Below are positions 7,573 to 17,684 of a stretch of DNA of 64,000 nucleotides, piece after piece (the first letter of the stretch is position 1; each line of letters starts with the position of its first letter). The notes below the pieces were generated by a model, which saw nothing but the letters and a program-made list of their open reading frames with translations, made no database searches and had not been told where the DNA came from. The stretch is from Bacteroidota bacterium (GTDB lineage: Bacteria; Bacteroidota; Bacteroidia; Bacteroidales; Lentimicrobiaceae): contig JAEYSM010000016.1 in assembly GCA_023434665.1 (NCBI GenBank), positions 1-64,000 on the forward strand, read 5' to 3'. Made by a program: the position numbers and the translations under genes.

Positions 7573-9357
7573 CTATGCTACTGCTAAGTTATTTTCTTTC
7601 TTGAGCTTGATGGTAAAAGTGCTACCTTGACCTTCAACGCTCGAAACTTCGATCGTGCCTCCGCTTCTTTCAATCATTTCTTTACAAAGAAGTAATCCCA
7701 ATCCAGATCCTTGTTCGCCTTCAGTGCCTGTTCGTGAATATTTAATTCTGGGATTAAACAGTTTTTCAAGATCTTGTTCAGGGATCCCAACGCCATTATC
7801 CTTTACACTAATATTCAAGTAAGAATCACTGGCTTTAATACTAACAGTAATCAGACTATTTTTATTAGAGAACTTAATGGCGTTGATGATTAAGTTTCTA
7901 AGAGTAAAGTTAAGTATATTCTGATCGGCAATCAAACTGAGATCAGTTTCTCCTTCAATCCTAACAGTGAGATTCTTATTCTGTAAAGAGAATGAAAGTT
8001 CCTTAATTATCTGATTCAGCGAATTTTTAATTAAGAAACTTTTGAGGTTACTAAAATTGGATTTTTGACTTTTAGCCCAGTTGAGCAATTCTTCAAGTAT
8101 ATCATTACCTTGTCGCGAGGCTTTAACAAGGTCACTTAGAAACACTTTCAGATCATCTTCTGACAAATTGTGAACATCTTCAGCTAAAAGATCAGACAGG
8201 CTCATAATCTGATGAAATGAAGTGCGAAGATCATGTGCTATAATAGAAATTATGCGATCCTTCTGTTTCATAGCCTCAGTCATCTGATCGTGCGAAATTT
8301 TCAATTCATCAAGTAGATTTCTTGTTTGAGTTTCTAATGTTTTTCTTTTTGTAATATCATGCATTAATATTAAAGTGCCACTGAAAGAACTCCCAACTTT
8401 ATCAATTTTGTTAATGCTTATTTCGAGCCATCTTTCAGGATTACTACTGATCATGATTTCAGTGTTTTTGACTCCCATTGCACCTGACTCTGTAATATCC
8501 CGGAGCCATTTTAATCCTTGCTTTTTCTTAAATGTGGATTCATTACTTTCCCATCCCATTATTTTTGCTGCCGAAAGATTAAAAAATATAACCTCACTAT
8601 TTCCATCAAGCACCATAAGACCATCTTGAATAATCTGTGTTATCTGGCTATTAACAAGGGGAATTACTTTAAAAAGTCCGAACCTGAAAATCCCTATCAA
8701 GAAAAACACTCCCATTATCGGGATGCTCATGATAGTTAAATCTAATCCCGGTAATGGACTTAGTTCAGTGATATATAGGACCGTGAGTACAAGTGGAGCT
8801 ATACAGCCTCCAATAATAATTCTAATTTGCTTTTTTATAATAACCGGAGATTCTGGTATCATCTTTCTTAGAATCAGAATTGAAGCAAGAATAATAATCA
8901 GACACGAAATAGCGAAGATATACCAGCCCCAATTGTGATCATATTTTAAGATGTTTATACCTGCAGTACTCCATTCATAACCTTTCCATACCACATGGTG
9001 ATAATCGTTAGTCCACACCAATCCAATCATTATAAAAGGCATCAGATAAAGAATCTTTATTCTTTGGAGCAACTTTTTTGAGGAATCTTTAATACTGAGG
9101 GCAAATTGCAATAACAGTACTGGAGTGAAAGGGACACCGAAGTATTCCATTTTAGACCAGAAGAATTTGGCTTCAGGGGATGTTACCGAAGCTTCGAGCA
9201 TCCCAGTAAGTGCATAAAAAGCTGCAGCCACCATTAACCATGTAAAATATTTCTGCCCTTTTAGATAACCTTTTGTGAGGCTGTAGATAGAAATTCCGAT
9301 GGAAGATAGGAAACTAATAAATAGTATTACTGTTACAATAGTAATTTTGAGTTCCAT
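7573..9357 (-). CDS. Sensor histidine kinase with N-terminal 7TM domain and PAS
   Basis: A 594-residue membrane sensor kinase. Seven hydrophobic helices (residues about 5-225) match the histidine-kinase N-terminal 7TM domain, followed by a PAS domain (about 230-345, including QDGLMVLDGNSEVIFFN), a HisKA domain with the phospho-accepting His in IIAHDLRTSFHQ, and a HATPase_c domain with N-box NLIINAIKFSNK, G1 VKDNGVGIP and G2 GEQGSGLGL. No receiver domain is fused and no response regulator is adjacent. It precedes the amylase gene by 14 bases, which suggests but does not prove a link to glucan use. Confidence 0.92.
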   Translation of the reverse strand: MELKITIVTVILFISFLSSIGISIYSLTKGYLKGQKYFTWLMVAAAFYALTGMLEASVTSPEAKFFWSKMEYFGVPFTPVLLLQFALSIKDSSKKLLQRIKILYLMPFIMIGLVWTNDYHHVVWKGYEWSTAGINILKYDHNWGWYIFAISCLIIILASILILRKMIPESPVIIKKQIRIIIGGCIAPLVLTVLYITELSPLPGLDLTIMSIPIMGVFFLIGIFRFGLFKVIPLVNSQITQIIQDGLMVLDGNSEVIFFNLSAAKIMGWESNESTFKKKQGLKWLRDITESGAMGVKNTEIMISSNPERWLEISINKIDKVGSSFSGTLILMHDITKRKTLETQTRNLLDELKISHDQMTEAMKQKDRIISIIAHDLRTSFHQIMSLSDLLAEDVHNLSEDDLKVFLSDLVKASRQGNDILEELLNWAKSQKSNFSNLKSFLIKNSLNQIIKELSFSLQNKNLTVRIEGETDLSLIADQNILNFTLRNLIINAIKFSNKNSLITVSIKASDSYLNISVKDNGVGIPEQDLEKLFNPRIKYSRTGTEGEQGSGLGLLLCKEMIERSGGTIEVSSVEGQGSTFTIKLKKENNLAVA

Positions 9358-9484
9358 TATGACCTGAATGAGGATTCAAAGATACTAATAAGTCTGAAAC
9401 TGTGCACGTTTCTATAAAAATGGTTGCAAAAACAAAACAAATATCAGTTGGTTACATTACTATCATAATATTGCTGATTAAATA

Positions 9485-9514
9485 TTGAATTTTCATAAAA
9501 ACCTCTTATTTTTG
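9485..9514 (+). promoter_or_regulatory. Bacteroidota promoter upstream of the UspA gene
   Basis: TTG (9485-9487) and TATTTTTG (9507-9514) are separated by 19 bases, matching the -33/-7 consensus. The ATG of the universal stress gene follows 43 bases later. Confidence 0.65.
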
Positions 9515-9557
9515 TATAGTCACTAAAAATAAATCCTTTCATTAAATAAGTAATCCA

Positions 9558-10400
9558 ATGGATAACAAAAAAATTGATACTATCCTGGTTCCGACAGACT
9601 TCTCAGAAGTATGTGCAAATGCTGCAAACCAGGCTGCTGAGGCAGCAAAATGGCTGAATTCAAAGATAATGCTATTGCATGTCATCAACAATGAGACAAA
9701 ATCATATCTAAAGAATGAAAATCTTCCCGAATCAGCTATTAATGATAAGTTGAGAGATATTGCTCATGAACTTACCAATTCTTATGGTATTGAAGTCCAT
9801 TACATGACCCGAGAAGGAAGTATATTCACTGAGATTGCAGATGTTATTAAAGATCTTGACATCAGTATGGTTTATTTGGGTACTCATGGAAAGGTTGGTT
9901 TACAGCATCTTACCGGTAGTTTCGCTTTAAAGGTGATAACCGCGTCTGAGGCACCTGTCGTTGTTGTCCAAAAACGGCCATTAAATCAAGGTTATAAGAA
10001 AATTGTTCTTCCTCTTACCAGTGAAGCGGGACCCCATGAAAAAACGAAATGGGCAGTATTCATTGCTAAAAAATTCAATGCTACCATTCACATTTTCCGC
10101 ACTGCTGAAGCATCAGACGAAGTCTATAAAGCCACTAAACAAATTGCTGATTTCTTTACAAAAAATGATGTTCACTTTGTAGAGAGGTCGGCTGAAAAAA
10201 ACAGCAATTTTTCACGTCAGGTCATTGATTATGCTACGACAAACAACGCTGATTTAATAATGATCATGACAGATCCTGACAAGAGTTTTACCTCCTATAT
10301 ACTAGGTCGCTATGATGAAGATATCATCTTCAATTCTTCACAAATACCGGTAATGTGTGTTAATCCAAGGAGATTCAACTATGAAATTTTAGGCTTATAG
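9558..10400 (+). CDS. Universal stress protein, tandem UspA domains
   Basis: A 280-residue cytosolic protein made of two UspA domains (about 5-140 and 147-275). The first keeps the nucleotide-binding signature of ATP-binding family members (opening I-L-V-P-T-D-F-S, then GTHGKVGLQHLTGS). The second has lost that glycine-rich loop, having IMIMTDPDKSF at the corresponding site, so probably only one half binds ATP. Such tandem proteins accumulate under starvation or respiratory stress in Bacteroidota. It has its own promoter and a strong terminator, hence is monocistronic. Confidence 0.92.
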   Translation: MDNKKIDTILVPTDFSEVCANAANQAAEAAKWLNSKIMLLHVINNETKSYLKNENLPESAINDKLRDIAHELTNSYGIEVHYMTREGSIFTEIADVIKDLDISMVYLGTHGKVGLQHLTGSFALKVITASEAPVVVVQKRPLNQGYKKIVLPLTSEAGPHEKTKWAVFIAKKFNATIHIFRTAEASDEVYKATKQIADFFTKNDVHFVERSAEKNSNFSRQVIDYATTNNADLIMIMTDPDKSFTSYILGRYDEDIIFNSSQIPVMCVNPRRFNYEILGL

Positions 10401-10414
10401 TACTTACAGTCTTG

Positions 10415-10441
10415 AAACTCCGGTTGCGGCCGGAGTTTTTT
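10415..10441 (+). terminator. Rho-independent terminator after the UspA gene
   Basis: A perfect 9-bp stem AAACTCCGG / CCGGAGTTT with a six-base loop is followed by a T-run ending at 10441. It begins 15 bases after the stop codon. Confidence 0.88.
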
Positions 10442-10459
10442 CTGATATAACAAAATCTT

Positions 10460-11056
10460 ATGGATCTTCAGGGACTGGCTGATTTTATTTGTGAGAAAAT
10501 GGAGCAGCAATTGCCTTCATTTGTTATTTATCATGGTGTTGATCATACATCCGACGTTCACTCATCAGTTGTCAGATTAGCTCAGCTGGAAAATCTGGAT
10601 GAATATAATACTGGTTTGGTCAGAGCTGCCGCCTGGCTTCATGATTCAGGAATTATGGTAAAATTTGAGGATCATGAGGAGCTATCTGCACAAATGGCAG
10701 CAGAATATCTTCCCAGGTTTGGATATAACAACGCTGAAATTTCCAATATACAGCAGATGATTCTGGCAACCCGGCTTCCTCAGAGTGCTGTTTCATTGAA
10801 TGATAAAATACTTTGTGATGCTGATCTTGATTATCTGGGTCGCAAAGATTTTTTTATCATCGGCCAGAAACTCAGACTCGAGTGGGAATTAATTGGAAAT
10901 AAGATTTCTTTATACGACTGGTACCGGCTGCAACTTGAGTTTTTAAAAAATCACCATTATTTCACAAAATCAGCCCAAGTGTTGAGAAATGAAAGAAAGC
11001 AACAAAATATGGCTGAAATACAACACTTTTTTAATAGTTCCCGTTTAAATAAGTAA
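10460..11056 (+). CDS. HD domain-containing protein (putative phosphohydrolase)
   Basis: A 198-residue soluble HD-superfamily protein. The metal-binding pattern is visible as an early His pair (YHGVDHTSDV), the HD doublet in AAWLHDSGI and a late Asp in CDADLDYLG. The arrangement resembles HD phosphohydrolases acting on nucleotides or (p)ppGpp-like substrates, but no synthetase or GGDEF partner is fused, so the substrate is unknown. It starts just beyond the UspA terminator and ends 21 bases before the chosen ligA start, so it may be co-transcribed with ligA. Confidence 0.85.
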   Translation: MDLQGLADFICEKMEQQLPSFVIYHGVDHTSDVHSSVVRLAQLENLDEYNTGLVRAAAWLHDSGIMVKFEDHEELSAQMAAEYLPRFGYNNAEISNIQQMILATRLPQSAVSLNDKILCDADLDYLGRKDFFIIGQKLRLEWELIGNKISLYDWYRLQLEFLKNHHYFTKSAQVLRNERKQQNMAEIQHFFNSSRLNK

Positions 11057-13117
<2,061 letters not shown>

Positions 13118-13179
13118 AGAACTACTGAATACCACGTTATAAGTGTTTTGAAGAATCCCAATAGCATCATAATTTAGAT

Positions 13180-13187
13180 TACATTTG
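13180..13187 (+). promoter_or_regulatory. -7 promoter box (TACATTTG) upstream of the EamA transporter
   Basis: A perfect TAnnTTTG box sits 16 bases before the ATG at 13204. The nearest TTG is further upstream than the preferred 19-23 bases, so only the -7 element is supported. Confidence 0.5.
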
Positions 13188-13203
13188 CCGTTTAATTTTT
13201 ATT

Positions 13204-14148
13204 ATGCAAACGGCTTCCGAAAAACTAATTAAGTACTACATTTTCATAACTATATCAATGCTCTTCTGGGGCATGTCATTTATTTGGTCAACCATTGCAC
13301 TTAAGGTTTATGAACCAATTACAATTATATTTTTCAGATTAGTTCTATCTTCCATAATTCTGTATTCATTTATAAGAATTTCAGGAACTTATGAACGTAT
13401 ACATAAGGAAGATAGGAAATGGTTTTTCTTCTTAGCCTTGGCTGAACCATTCTTCTATTTTCTAGGTGAAAATTTTGGACTTGTATATGTATCTCCGGCT
13501 GTTACATCAGCTATTATTGCTACTATTCCGTTATTTTCAGCTATTGTTGCGTTTATATTTTTAAAAGAAAAAATAGAGAGGCTTACTATTGTGGGCATCT
13601 TTATTTCATTTGCAGGTATAATTTTTATGCTTGTAAATCGCGACTTGAGCCTTAATGCCAGCATTAAGGGCATATTATTGCTGTTTTTAGCTGTTTTTTC
13701 TGCGGTTGGTTATTCATTCTTTATAAGGAAACTTGCTAATAAATATAAAGCAATAACCATTTTAACCTGGCAGAATATTATTGGCTCAATGTACTTCTTG
13801 CCACTCTTCCTGGCGTTTGATCTTGGGAAAGTTTTAAACACAATTCCTACAGGAGAGTCCGTGTTAGCAATTATTCAATTAGCTGTTTTTGCTTCCAGTC
13901 TTGCATTCCTCTTATTCATAATAGTAGTGGCAAAAATAGGAATGGTAAAAGCCAATATTTTTACCAATCTGATCCCAGTGTTTACCGGAGTTTTTGCATA
14001 TTTTATCATTGGTGAGATTATTAATCTTCAAAAGGTTTTAGGTATTCTGATGGTTGTTGGAGGAATTGTAATCTCACAAATGACTGCAGTTATCCAGATA
14101 TACTACCGCAATAAGCAGAAAAAAGGACTTGATAGTCAAAAAGTATAA
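13204..14148 (+). CDS. EamA/DMT family transporter
   Basis: A 314-residue inner-membrane protein with about ten hydrophobic helices arranged as two EamA repeats (about 10-145 and 157-295). The first repeat carries the usual W-G-x-S-F motif after helix 1 and the charged loop FLKEKIERLTIVGI ending repeat one; the second ends IIGEIINLQKVLGILMVVGG. Members export metabolites such as amino acids; the substrate is not predictable. The C-terminus is a short basic cytosolic tail. Confidence 0.9.
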   Translation: MQTASEKLIKYYIFITISMLFWGMSFIWSTIALKVYEPITIIFFRLVLSSIILYSFIRISGTYERIHKEDRKWFFFLALAEPFFYFLGENFGLVYVSPAVTSAIIATIPLFSAIVAFIFLKEKIERLTIVGIFISFAGIIFMLVNRDLSLNASIKGILLLFLAVFSAVGYSFFIRKLANKYKAITILTWQNIIGSMYFLPLFLAFDLGKVLNTIPTGESVLAIIQLAVFASSLAFLLFIIVVAKIGMVKANIFTNLIPVFTGVFAYFIIGEIINLQKVLGILMVVGGIVISQMTAVIQIYYRNKQKKGLDSQKV

Positions 14149-14154
14149 AAAGAA

Positions 14155-14181
14155 AGAGGTAACACAAATAGGATTACCTCT
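14155..14181. terminator. Hairpin between convergent EamA and DUF6448 genes
   Basis: AGAGGTAA (14155-14162) pairs with TTACCTCT (14174-14181) around an 11-base loop. There is no strong T-run on either side, so termination activity is only plausible from its position between two convergent stops. Confidence 0.4.
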
Positions 14182-14209
14182 AACAATTCTATACCGCTTT
14201 CCGCAGGAA

Positions 14210-14779
14210 TCAATGAGCATGATTGCCATCTAATACATTATGCAAAGCTTCGATCGTATGGGTGTAATCGACATAAGCTGCAACATATTTTCTTCCATAC
14301 TCTGCACTGGTGTCTTTAATTGCTTCAAGTTTTTTCACCTTGTCGAACTTCTCAGCCAGAACTGCATTTATGTGATTATTGAGAGGATTGGATACATGGT
14401 CTAAATTATTCTTAGCAATGGCTCCATCGCTCAATTGTACAATAGGAGCAGTTGTACCAGCTTCTTTCAGGCCGGTATATGGGGCATTTTCAGTTTCGCG
14501 ATGTAACCTTACAAGAGTTTCAAAAAAATGCTTTTCAATGATGGGATATAAGGCTTTATTATTTGCTTTGGTTTTCAATGTCAATTTAAAAAGGTCATTG
14601 ATTTCTGACTCCTGATCTTTTGATATCCATTTATGCACTAAAGTGACATTGTTGGTTTCTAATGCTTTATAGGCATCTAAAATAACCGGTCCATCATACG
14701 AATCACAATGTGCGTATGAATTTGAAATACTAATTGTTAATAAGACTGCCAATGCAATAAGGTTTTTCAATGTTTTCAT
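14210..14779 (-). CDS. DUF6448 family exported protein
   Basis: A 189-residue secreted or periplasmic protein with a clear Sec signal peptide (residues 1-23, ending S-Y-A). The mature part starts HCDSYDGPVILDAYKALE, is largely helical, and ends with a His-rich tail around DYTHTIEALHNVLDGNHAH, matching the DUF6448 family as recalled. The terminal histidines and the HCD start suggest metal binding, an inference only. Direct repeats 60-105 bases upstream and the downstream-facing AraC-type regulator gene beyond them suggest specific regulation. Confidence 0.75.
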   Translation of the reverse strand: MKTLKNLIALAVLLTISISNSYAHCDSYDGPVILDAYKALETNNVTLVHKWISKDQESEINDLFKLTLKTKANNKALYPIIEKHFFETLVRLHRETENAPYTGLKEAGTTAPIVQLSDGAIAKNNLDHVSNPLNNHINAVLAEKFDKVKKLEAIKDTSAEYGRKYVAAYVDYTHTIEALHNVLDGNHAH

Positions 14780-14839
14780 TTCTAATTTTTTTAGTTAATG
14801 ATACAAAGATATCTTGCAGCAATGGGATGAATCGACCTT

Positions 14840-14884
14840 CCTTATAAGTTGACACCTGTTTTCTGAATCCTTATAAGTTGGCAC
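14840..14884 (-). promoter_or_regulatory. Direct repeats upstream of the DUF6448 gene, candidate regulator sites
   Basis: CCTTATAAGTTGACAC (14840-14855) and CCTTATAAGTTGGCAC (14869-14884) differ at one base and are spaced 29 bases start to start, about three helical turns. A partial copy, ATAAGTTAGGA, occurs at 14933-14943. They lie upstream of the minus-strand DUF6448 gene and beside the AraC-type regulator gene, so they could be its binding sites. Confidence 0.45.
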
Positions 14885-14887
14885 TTA

Positions 14888-14970
14888 AATCTTGAAGATT
14901 ATTAAGTTGTATTTAGTTGCCCAATCACTCACATAAGTTAGGATTACTCACTAATGAATCTTGAAGATTA
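14888..14970. repeat. 14-bp direct repeat overlapping the end of the AraC-type gene
   Basis: AATCTTGAAGATTA occurs at 14888-14901 and again at 14957-14970, 69 bases apart. The second copy covers the stop of the AraC-type gene. The core is nearly palindromic. A local duplication or a pair of protein-binding sites would explain it. Confidence 0.4.
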
Positions 14971-16140
14971 GCCATTTGGGTCAGATTTATATTCTGAAGG
15001 AGTTTTACCTGTAAATTTTTTAAAAAGTCTATTGAAAGAAGACTTTGAGTTAAAACCACTGTCGAGTGCAATTCCAAATAATGAAAGTCCTGCATAAGCA
15101 GGATCTAATATTCGTTTTTTTGCTTCTTTAACCCGATATTGGTTTACAAAATCAAAGAAATTTAGTTCAAACTTTTCATTAATCACCTGCGAAAGATGAT
15201 GTGAGGGAATGCTGAGTTTTTCTGATAAGGCTGACAATGTAAGTTCAGGTTCAAGATAAGGTTTTTGGTTACGCATAAAAGAACGAAGTACTTCTGCATG
15301 TTCTTCTGCATCTCCTTCTTTCAGTCCTGTGGTTGAGTATTTCTTAATACTACTATTATCAGAAATGTCATTTGTAGGCTTATGTTCAGCTAAGACTTCG
15401 ACAACTTCAGAATCATGCAAGACAGGTTCAAGAAATATTCCCTTTTGCCTGAGGCCGAAATATCCGGTAAGGATAATAAAAACAGAAATTGAAAGGGTAA
15501 TACCATGTGTACAGAATTGCCAGTCAAATAGTCCTAATATATGGTAGGTTGCAGCAATGCCCATAAGCACTGTCCAAACAATTCCAAAAATTATGACAAG
15601 GGTTTTTAACCACCCAATGCTGATTCGCTCCTTGTATGAAAAATTGCTTTTCAAAAGAGATGTATGCCTTCTGAATAATCGCACAGACCAAAGAAAATAG
15701 ACAGGTCCTGATAATGCTATCCAGATTAAGAAAATAGTAAATACAATTGGTTGATGAACTGAATGACCGTGTTCAAGATGTATTCCTGCTGATTGGCCAT
15801 ACAATGTATTCATTATGAATAAATATATTGCAAAAAGGAAGAAAGGACCCAAATGAAATAAGTCATGGGCGACAGGCCGGGATCCGGATGTCGATAAAGC
15901 TTTTAAATACAGATAAAATAAAGGGCCATGAAGCATTAGTAAAGAGATTAAAGCTACTGACCAATATGGGTATTCAGTAAAAAGGAAATTGAATGTAAGT
16001 CCATAGATCCCCGTGTAAATGCCGAGTAATATTAACCAAAATGCCAATACTTTGTCGTGATAACCCTTCTGGCTTTTCTGCAAAACCAATAAAGAGAAGA
16101 ATAATGCATTGAAAGTAGCAATAAGGAAAATAGAAACCAT
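14968..16140 (-). CDS. AraC family transcriptional regulator with N-terminal 7TM region
   Basis: A 390-residue membrane-anchored regulator. Seven hydrophobic helices (about residues 1-235) are followed by a linker and a C-terminal AraC-type double helix-turn-helix (about 285-388) with LTLSALSEKLSIPSHHLSQV as the first HTH and FNSKSSFNRLFKKFTGKTP as the second. This architecture is common in Bacteroidota and suggests a membrane sensor that binds DNA directly. The open frame starts upstream at a TTG; ATG 16140 was chosen. A -7 box TATCTTTG lies at 16160-16167 on the same strand. Confidence 0.88.
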   Translation of the reverse strand: MVSIFLIATFNALFFSLLVLQKSQKGYHDKVLAFWLILLGIYTGIYGLTFNFLFTEYPYWSVALISLLMLHGPLFYLYLKALSTSGSRPVAHDLFHLGPFFLFAIYLFIMNTLYGQSAGIHLEHGHSVHQPIVFTIFLIWIALSGPVYFLWSVRLFRRHTSLLKSNFSYKERISIGWLKTLVIIFGIVWTVLMGIAATYHILGLFDWQFCTHGITLSISVFIILTGYFGLRQKGIFLEPVLHDSEVVEVLAEHKPTNDISDNSSIKKYSTTGLKEGDAEEHAEVLRSFMRNQKPYLEPELTLSALSEKLSIPSHHLSQVINEKFELNFFDFVNQYRVKEAKKRILDPAYAGLSLFGIALDSGFNSKSSFNRLFKKFTGKTPSEYKSDPNG

Positions 16141-16225
16141 ATTCAAATTTGTTTACCAACAAAGATAAGTATTAGGATTTGTGAACTTAATCTTTGTCAC
16201 AATGTTTTAGAGCAAACAAAAAATT

Positions 16226-16645
16226 ATGAAAAAGTGGATATTTGATTCCGGGAGGCACTCCGCATCGGTTGACTTTTCACTCTTATTATTAAGAGTTGCA
16301 GCAGGAGGACTGATGCTATTAAGGCACGGTTATCCCAAATTGTTAAAACTTGCGGGTGGGCCACCATATAAATTCCAGGATCCGATAGGACTAGGTGATG
16401 ATGCTTCTTTCTTTTTAACACTGTTCGCTGAATTGGTTTGTGCATTTTTAATAATAATTGGGTTTGGAACGCGAGTAGCAACAATACCACTCACTTTTGC
16501 CATGGGAGTTGTTACATTTTTGGTTCACTATAATGACGGTCTTGGAAAGATGGAATTGCCAATGATTTTCTTTACAATCTTCTTTATCCTGATATTAACC
16601 GGTGCCGGACGATACTCTGTAGACCGTCTAATTGACAGGAGATGA
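16226..16645 (+). CDS. DoxX family membrane protein
   Basis: A 139-residue inner-membrane protein with four helices and the DoxX pattern: LLLRVAAGGLMLLRHGYPKL at the first helix, then AELVCAFLIIIGFGTRVATI and a C-terminal helix before GRYSVDRLI. DoxX-family proteins are linked to redox and thiol stress, but individual roles are rarely known. The gene is divergent from the AraC-type regulator, with an 85-base shared upstream region, so regulation by that protein is possible. tRNA-Met lies downstream. Confidence 0.88.
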   Translation: MKKWIFDSGRHSASVDFSLLLLRVAAGGLMLLRHGYPKLLKLAGGPPYKFQDPIGLGDDASFFLTLFAELVCAFLIIIGFGTRVATIPLTFAMGVVTFLVHYNDGLGKMELPMIFFTIFFILILTGAGRYSVDRLIDRR

Positions 16646-16717
16646 GAGGATATAAGACGGAAATTAAATTCTCTTGTAAAAAAGCACAAGAAGGTATGGT
16701 TATTTCAAATATTTTAA

Positions 16718-16725
16718 TAATTTTG
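16718..16725 (+). promoter_or_regulatory. -7 promoter box (TAATTTTG) upstream of tRNA-Met
   Basis: A perfect TAnnTTTG box lies 62 bases before the mature tRNA 5' end, a plausible distance for a short leader removed by RNase P. No clean -33 TTG was found at the standard distance. Confidence 0.45.
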
Positions 16726-16787
16726 CCAACCCAAAGCTGCTGAAACAGCGAATGGCAAAAACCCTTTAAGTGCAACAAAATTAACCT

Positions 16788-16861
16788 GGCGAGGTAGCTC
16801 AGTTGGTTAGAGCGTCGGATTCATAACCCGGAGGTCACGAGTTCAATTCTCGTCCTCGCTA
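16788..16861 (+). tRNA. tRNA-Met (anticodon CAU)
   Basis: A 74-base cloverleaf: acceptor GGCGAGG/CCTCGCT (one G-U pair at the end), D arm GCTC-GAGC, anticodon loop TTCATAA giving CAU, and T arm ACGAG-TTCAATT-CTCGT. The CCA end is not encoded. The D arm and loop resemble elongator tRNA-Met rather than initiator (no C1-A72 mismatch) although a CAU tRNA could also be the lysidine-modified Ile type. The anticodon stem has an A-C apposition next to the loop. The integrase remnant just downstream makes it a candidate attachment site. Confidence 0.93.
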
Positions 16862-16960
16862 CAAAAATCGATTTAAAGAATTAATTATCAATTCTTTAAC
16901 TGTTTTGAGTCGAGTGCTTTTAATACAATTAATACAGAAGCAATTTTCGACACAAAAAAT

Positions 16961-17002
16961 GGAAAGCTTTAGAGACTCTCAATTGAGGCTTTAAAGCTTT
17001 CC
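16961..17002 (+). terminator. Hairpin downstream of tRNA-Met
   Basis: GGAAAGCTTTA (16961-16971) pairs perfectly with TAAAGCTTTCC (16992-17002), with an inner CTCAATTGAG palindrome. It could terminate the tRNA transcript, though the following T-run is weak. Confidence 0.5.
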
Positions 17003-17078
17003 TTCTTCAATGGCTTATCGAGTAAGTTTTGTGAAATACCCTAATTGACTGGTTAACCTGGGGAGGTCAAACCATCAA

Positions 17079-17399
17079 ATGGTAAAGTACAAATTAGCTC
17101 AACTAAATGATCGTTCAAACGATCTCACAAAGCAATGGTATATTGAATACCATTTCCAACATCCGGAAACAAAAGAGTGGATTAGGTTTAGGAAATACAT
17201 TTCCAATAAGCTTCTCACTGCGAGTGCAAGGCGTGAAAAAGCTGTCAAGCTTTGTCGTTCGATAAACCTCTGGTTGAAATCCGGTGGCACTCCTTATGAT
17301 GCTGAAACTGCAAAAGAAAAGACAGTTAAAGCTGCACTGGAGAATATTTTGGCTATTAAAAAGACTAACTGCAGACCTCGTAGTTACCATACATACTAA
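17079..17399 (+). pseudogene. Truncated tyrosine-type recombinase/integrase (N-terminal fragment)
   Basis: A 106-codon frame that resembles only the N-terminal arm-binding part of Bacteroidota tyrosine integrases: KYKLAQLNDRSNDLTKQWYI, then HPETKEWIRFRKYIS and KLCRSINLWLKSGGTP. The core-binding (SAM-like) domain has just started (NCRPRSYHTY) when a stop codon and unrelated AT-rich sequence follow. The catalytic R-H-R-Y domain is missing, so it cannot recombine DNA. Its position 217 bases from tRNA-Met is typical for an element integrated at the tRNA. The cause, deletion or replacement, is not visible. Confidence 0.7.
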
Positions 17400-17504
17400 C
17401 CACCATTATTATTATGTTTCCAAATGTAATAACTTTTTTATTCACAATCCTATTAAATATATATATATTTTACTTGGAAAAATGACGTTCTTAGTAATCA
17501 TAGA

Positions 17505-17684
17505 ATGGATACAGTACAGTTTATTATCAATTTTTGTACTTTTATGACTTATGGTGAGCTCGATAAGCTCGTCTATCATCCAGAAACATTAACTGATGAT
17601 TGTGCCTCACCAACTGGAGGTCGCGGAACAGTATACAACTGTGGATTATTGGGGAAATCTGCATGTAAAAGGGTTTACTTATGA
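17505..17684 (+). CDS. Small cysteine-containing peptide, coupled to downstream membrane thioredoxin gene
   Basis: A 59-residue frame, too short for most gene callers. It has a hydrophobic N-terminal segment (residues 4-14), an acidic middle (PETLTDD) and a C-terminal region with Cys33, Cys46 and Cys54, a Gly-Gly at 38-39 and the pattern C-x12-C-x7-C, ending Arg-Val-Tyr-Leu. A fourth Cys is at residue 11. Its TGA overlaps the ATG of the next gene (ATGA at 17681-17684), the usual sign of translational coupling. I do not recognise a family. It could be a precursor peptide whose disulfides are handled by the next gene product. The N-terminus is not a clean signal peptide, so an upstream frameshift or chance frame is possible. 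Confidence 0.45.
   Translation: MDTVQFIINFCTFMTYGELDKLVYHPETLTDDCASPTGGRGTVYNCGLLGKSACKRVYL

Noticed and set aside
17456..17468. TA dinucleotide run
   Set aside because: Only about six repeats; too short and common in AT-rich DNA to call a functional repeat.
17284..17547. 87-codon plus-strand frame across the integrase stub end
   Set aside because: It overlaps the integrase fragment in another frame and reads AT-rich sequence; its hydrophobicity comes from T-rich codons.
17596..17680. Upstream extension of the membrane thioredoxin frame
   Set aside because: It overlaps the peptide gene in another frame and has no membrane or signal character; the coupled ATG with a one-base shift gives a better N-terminus.
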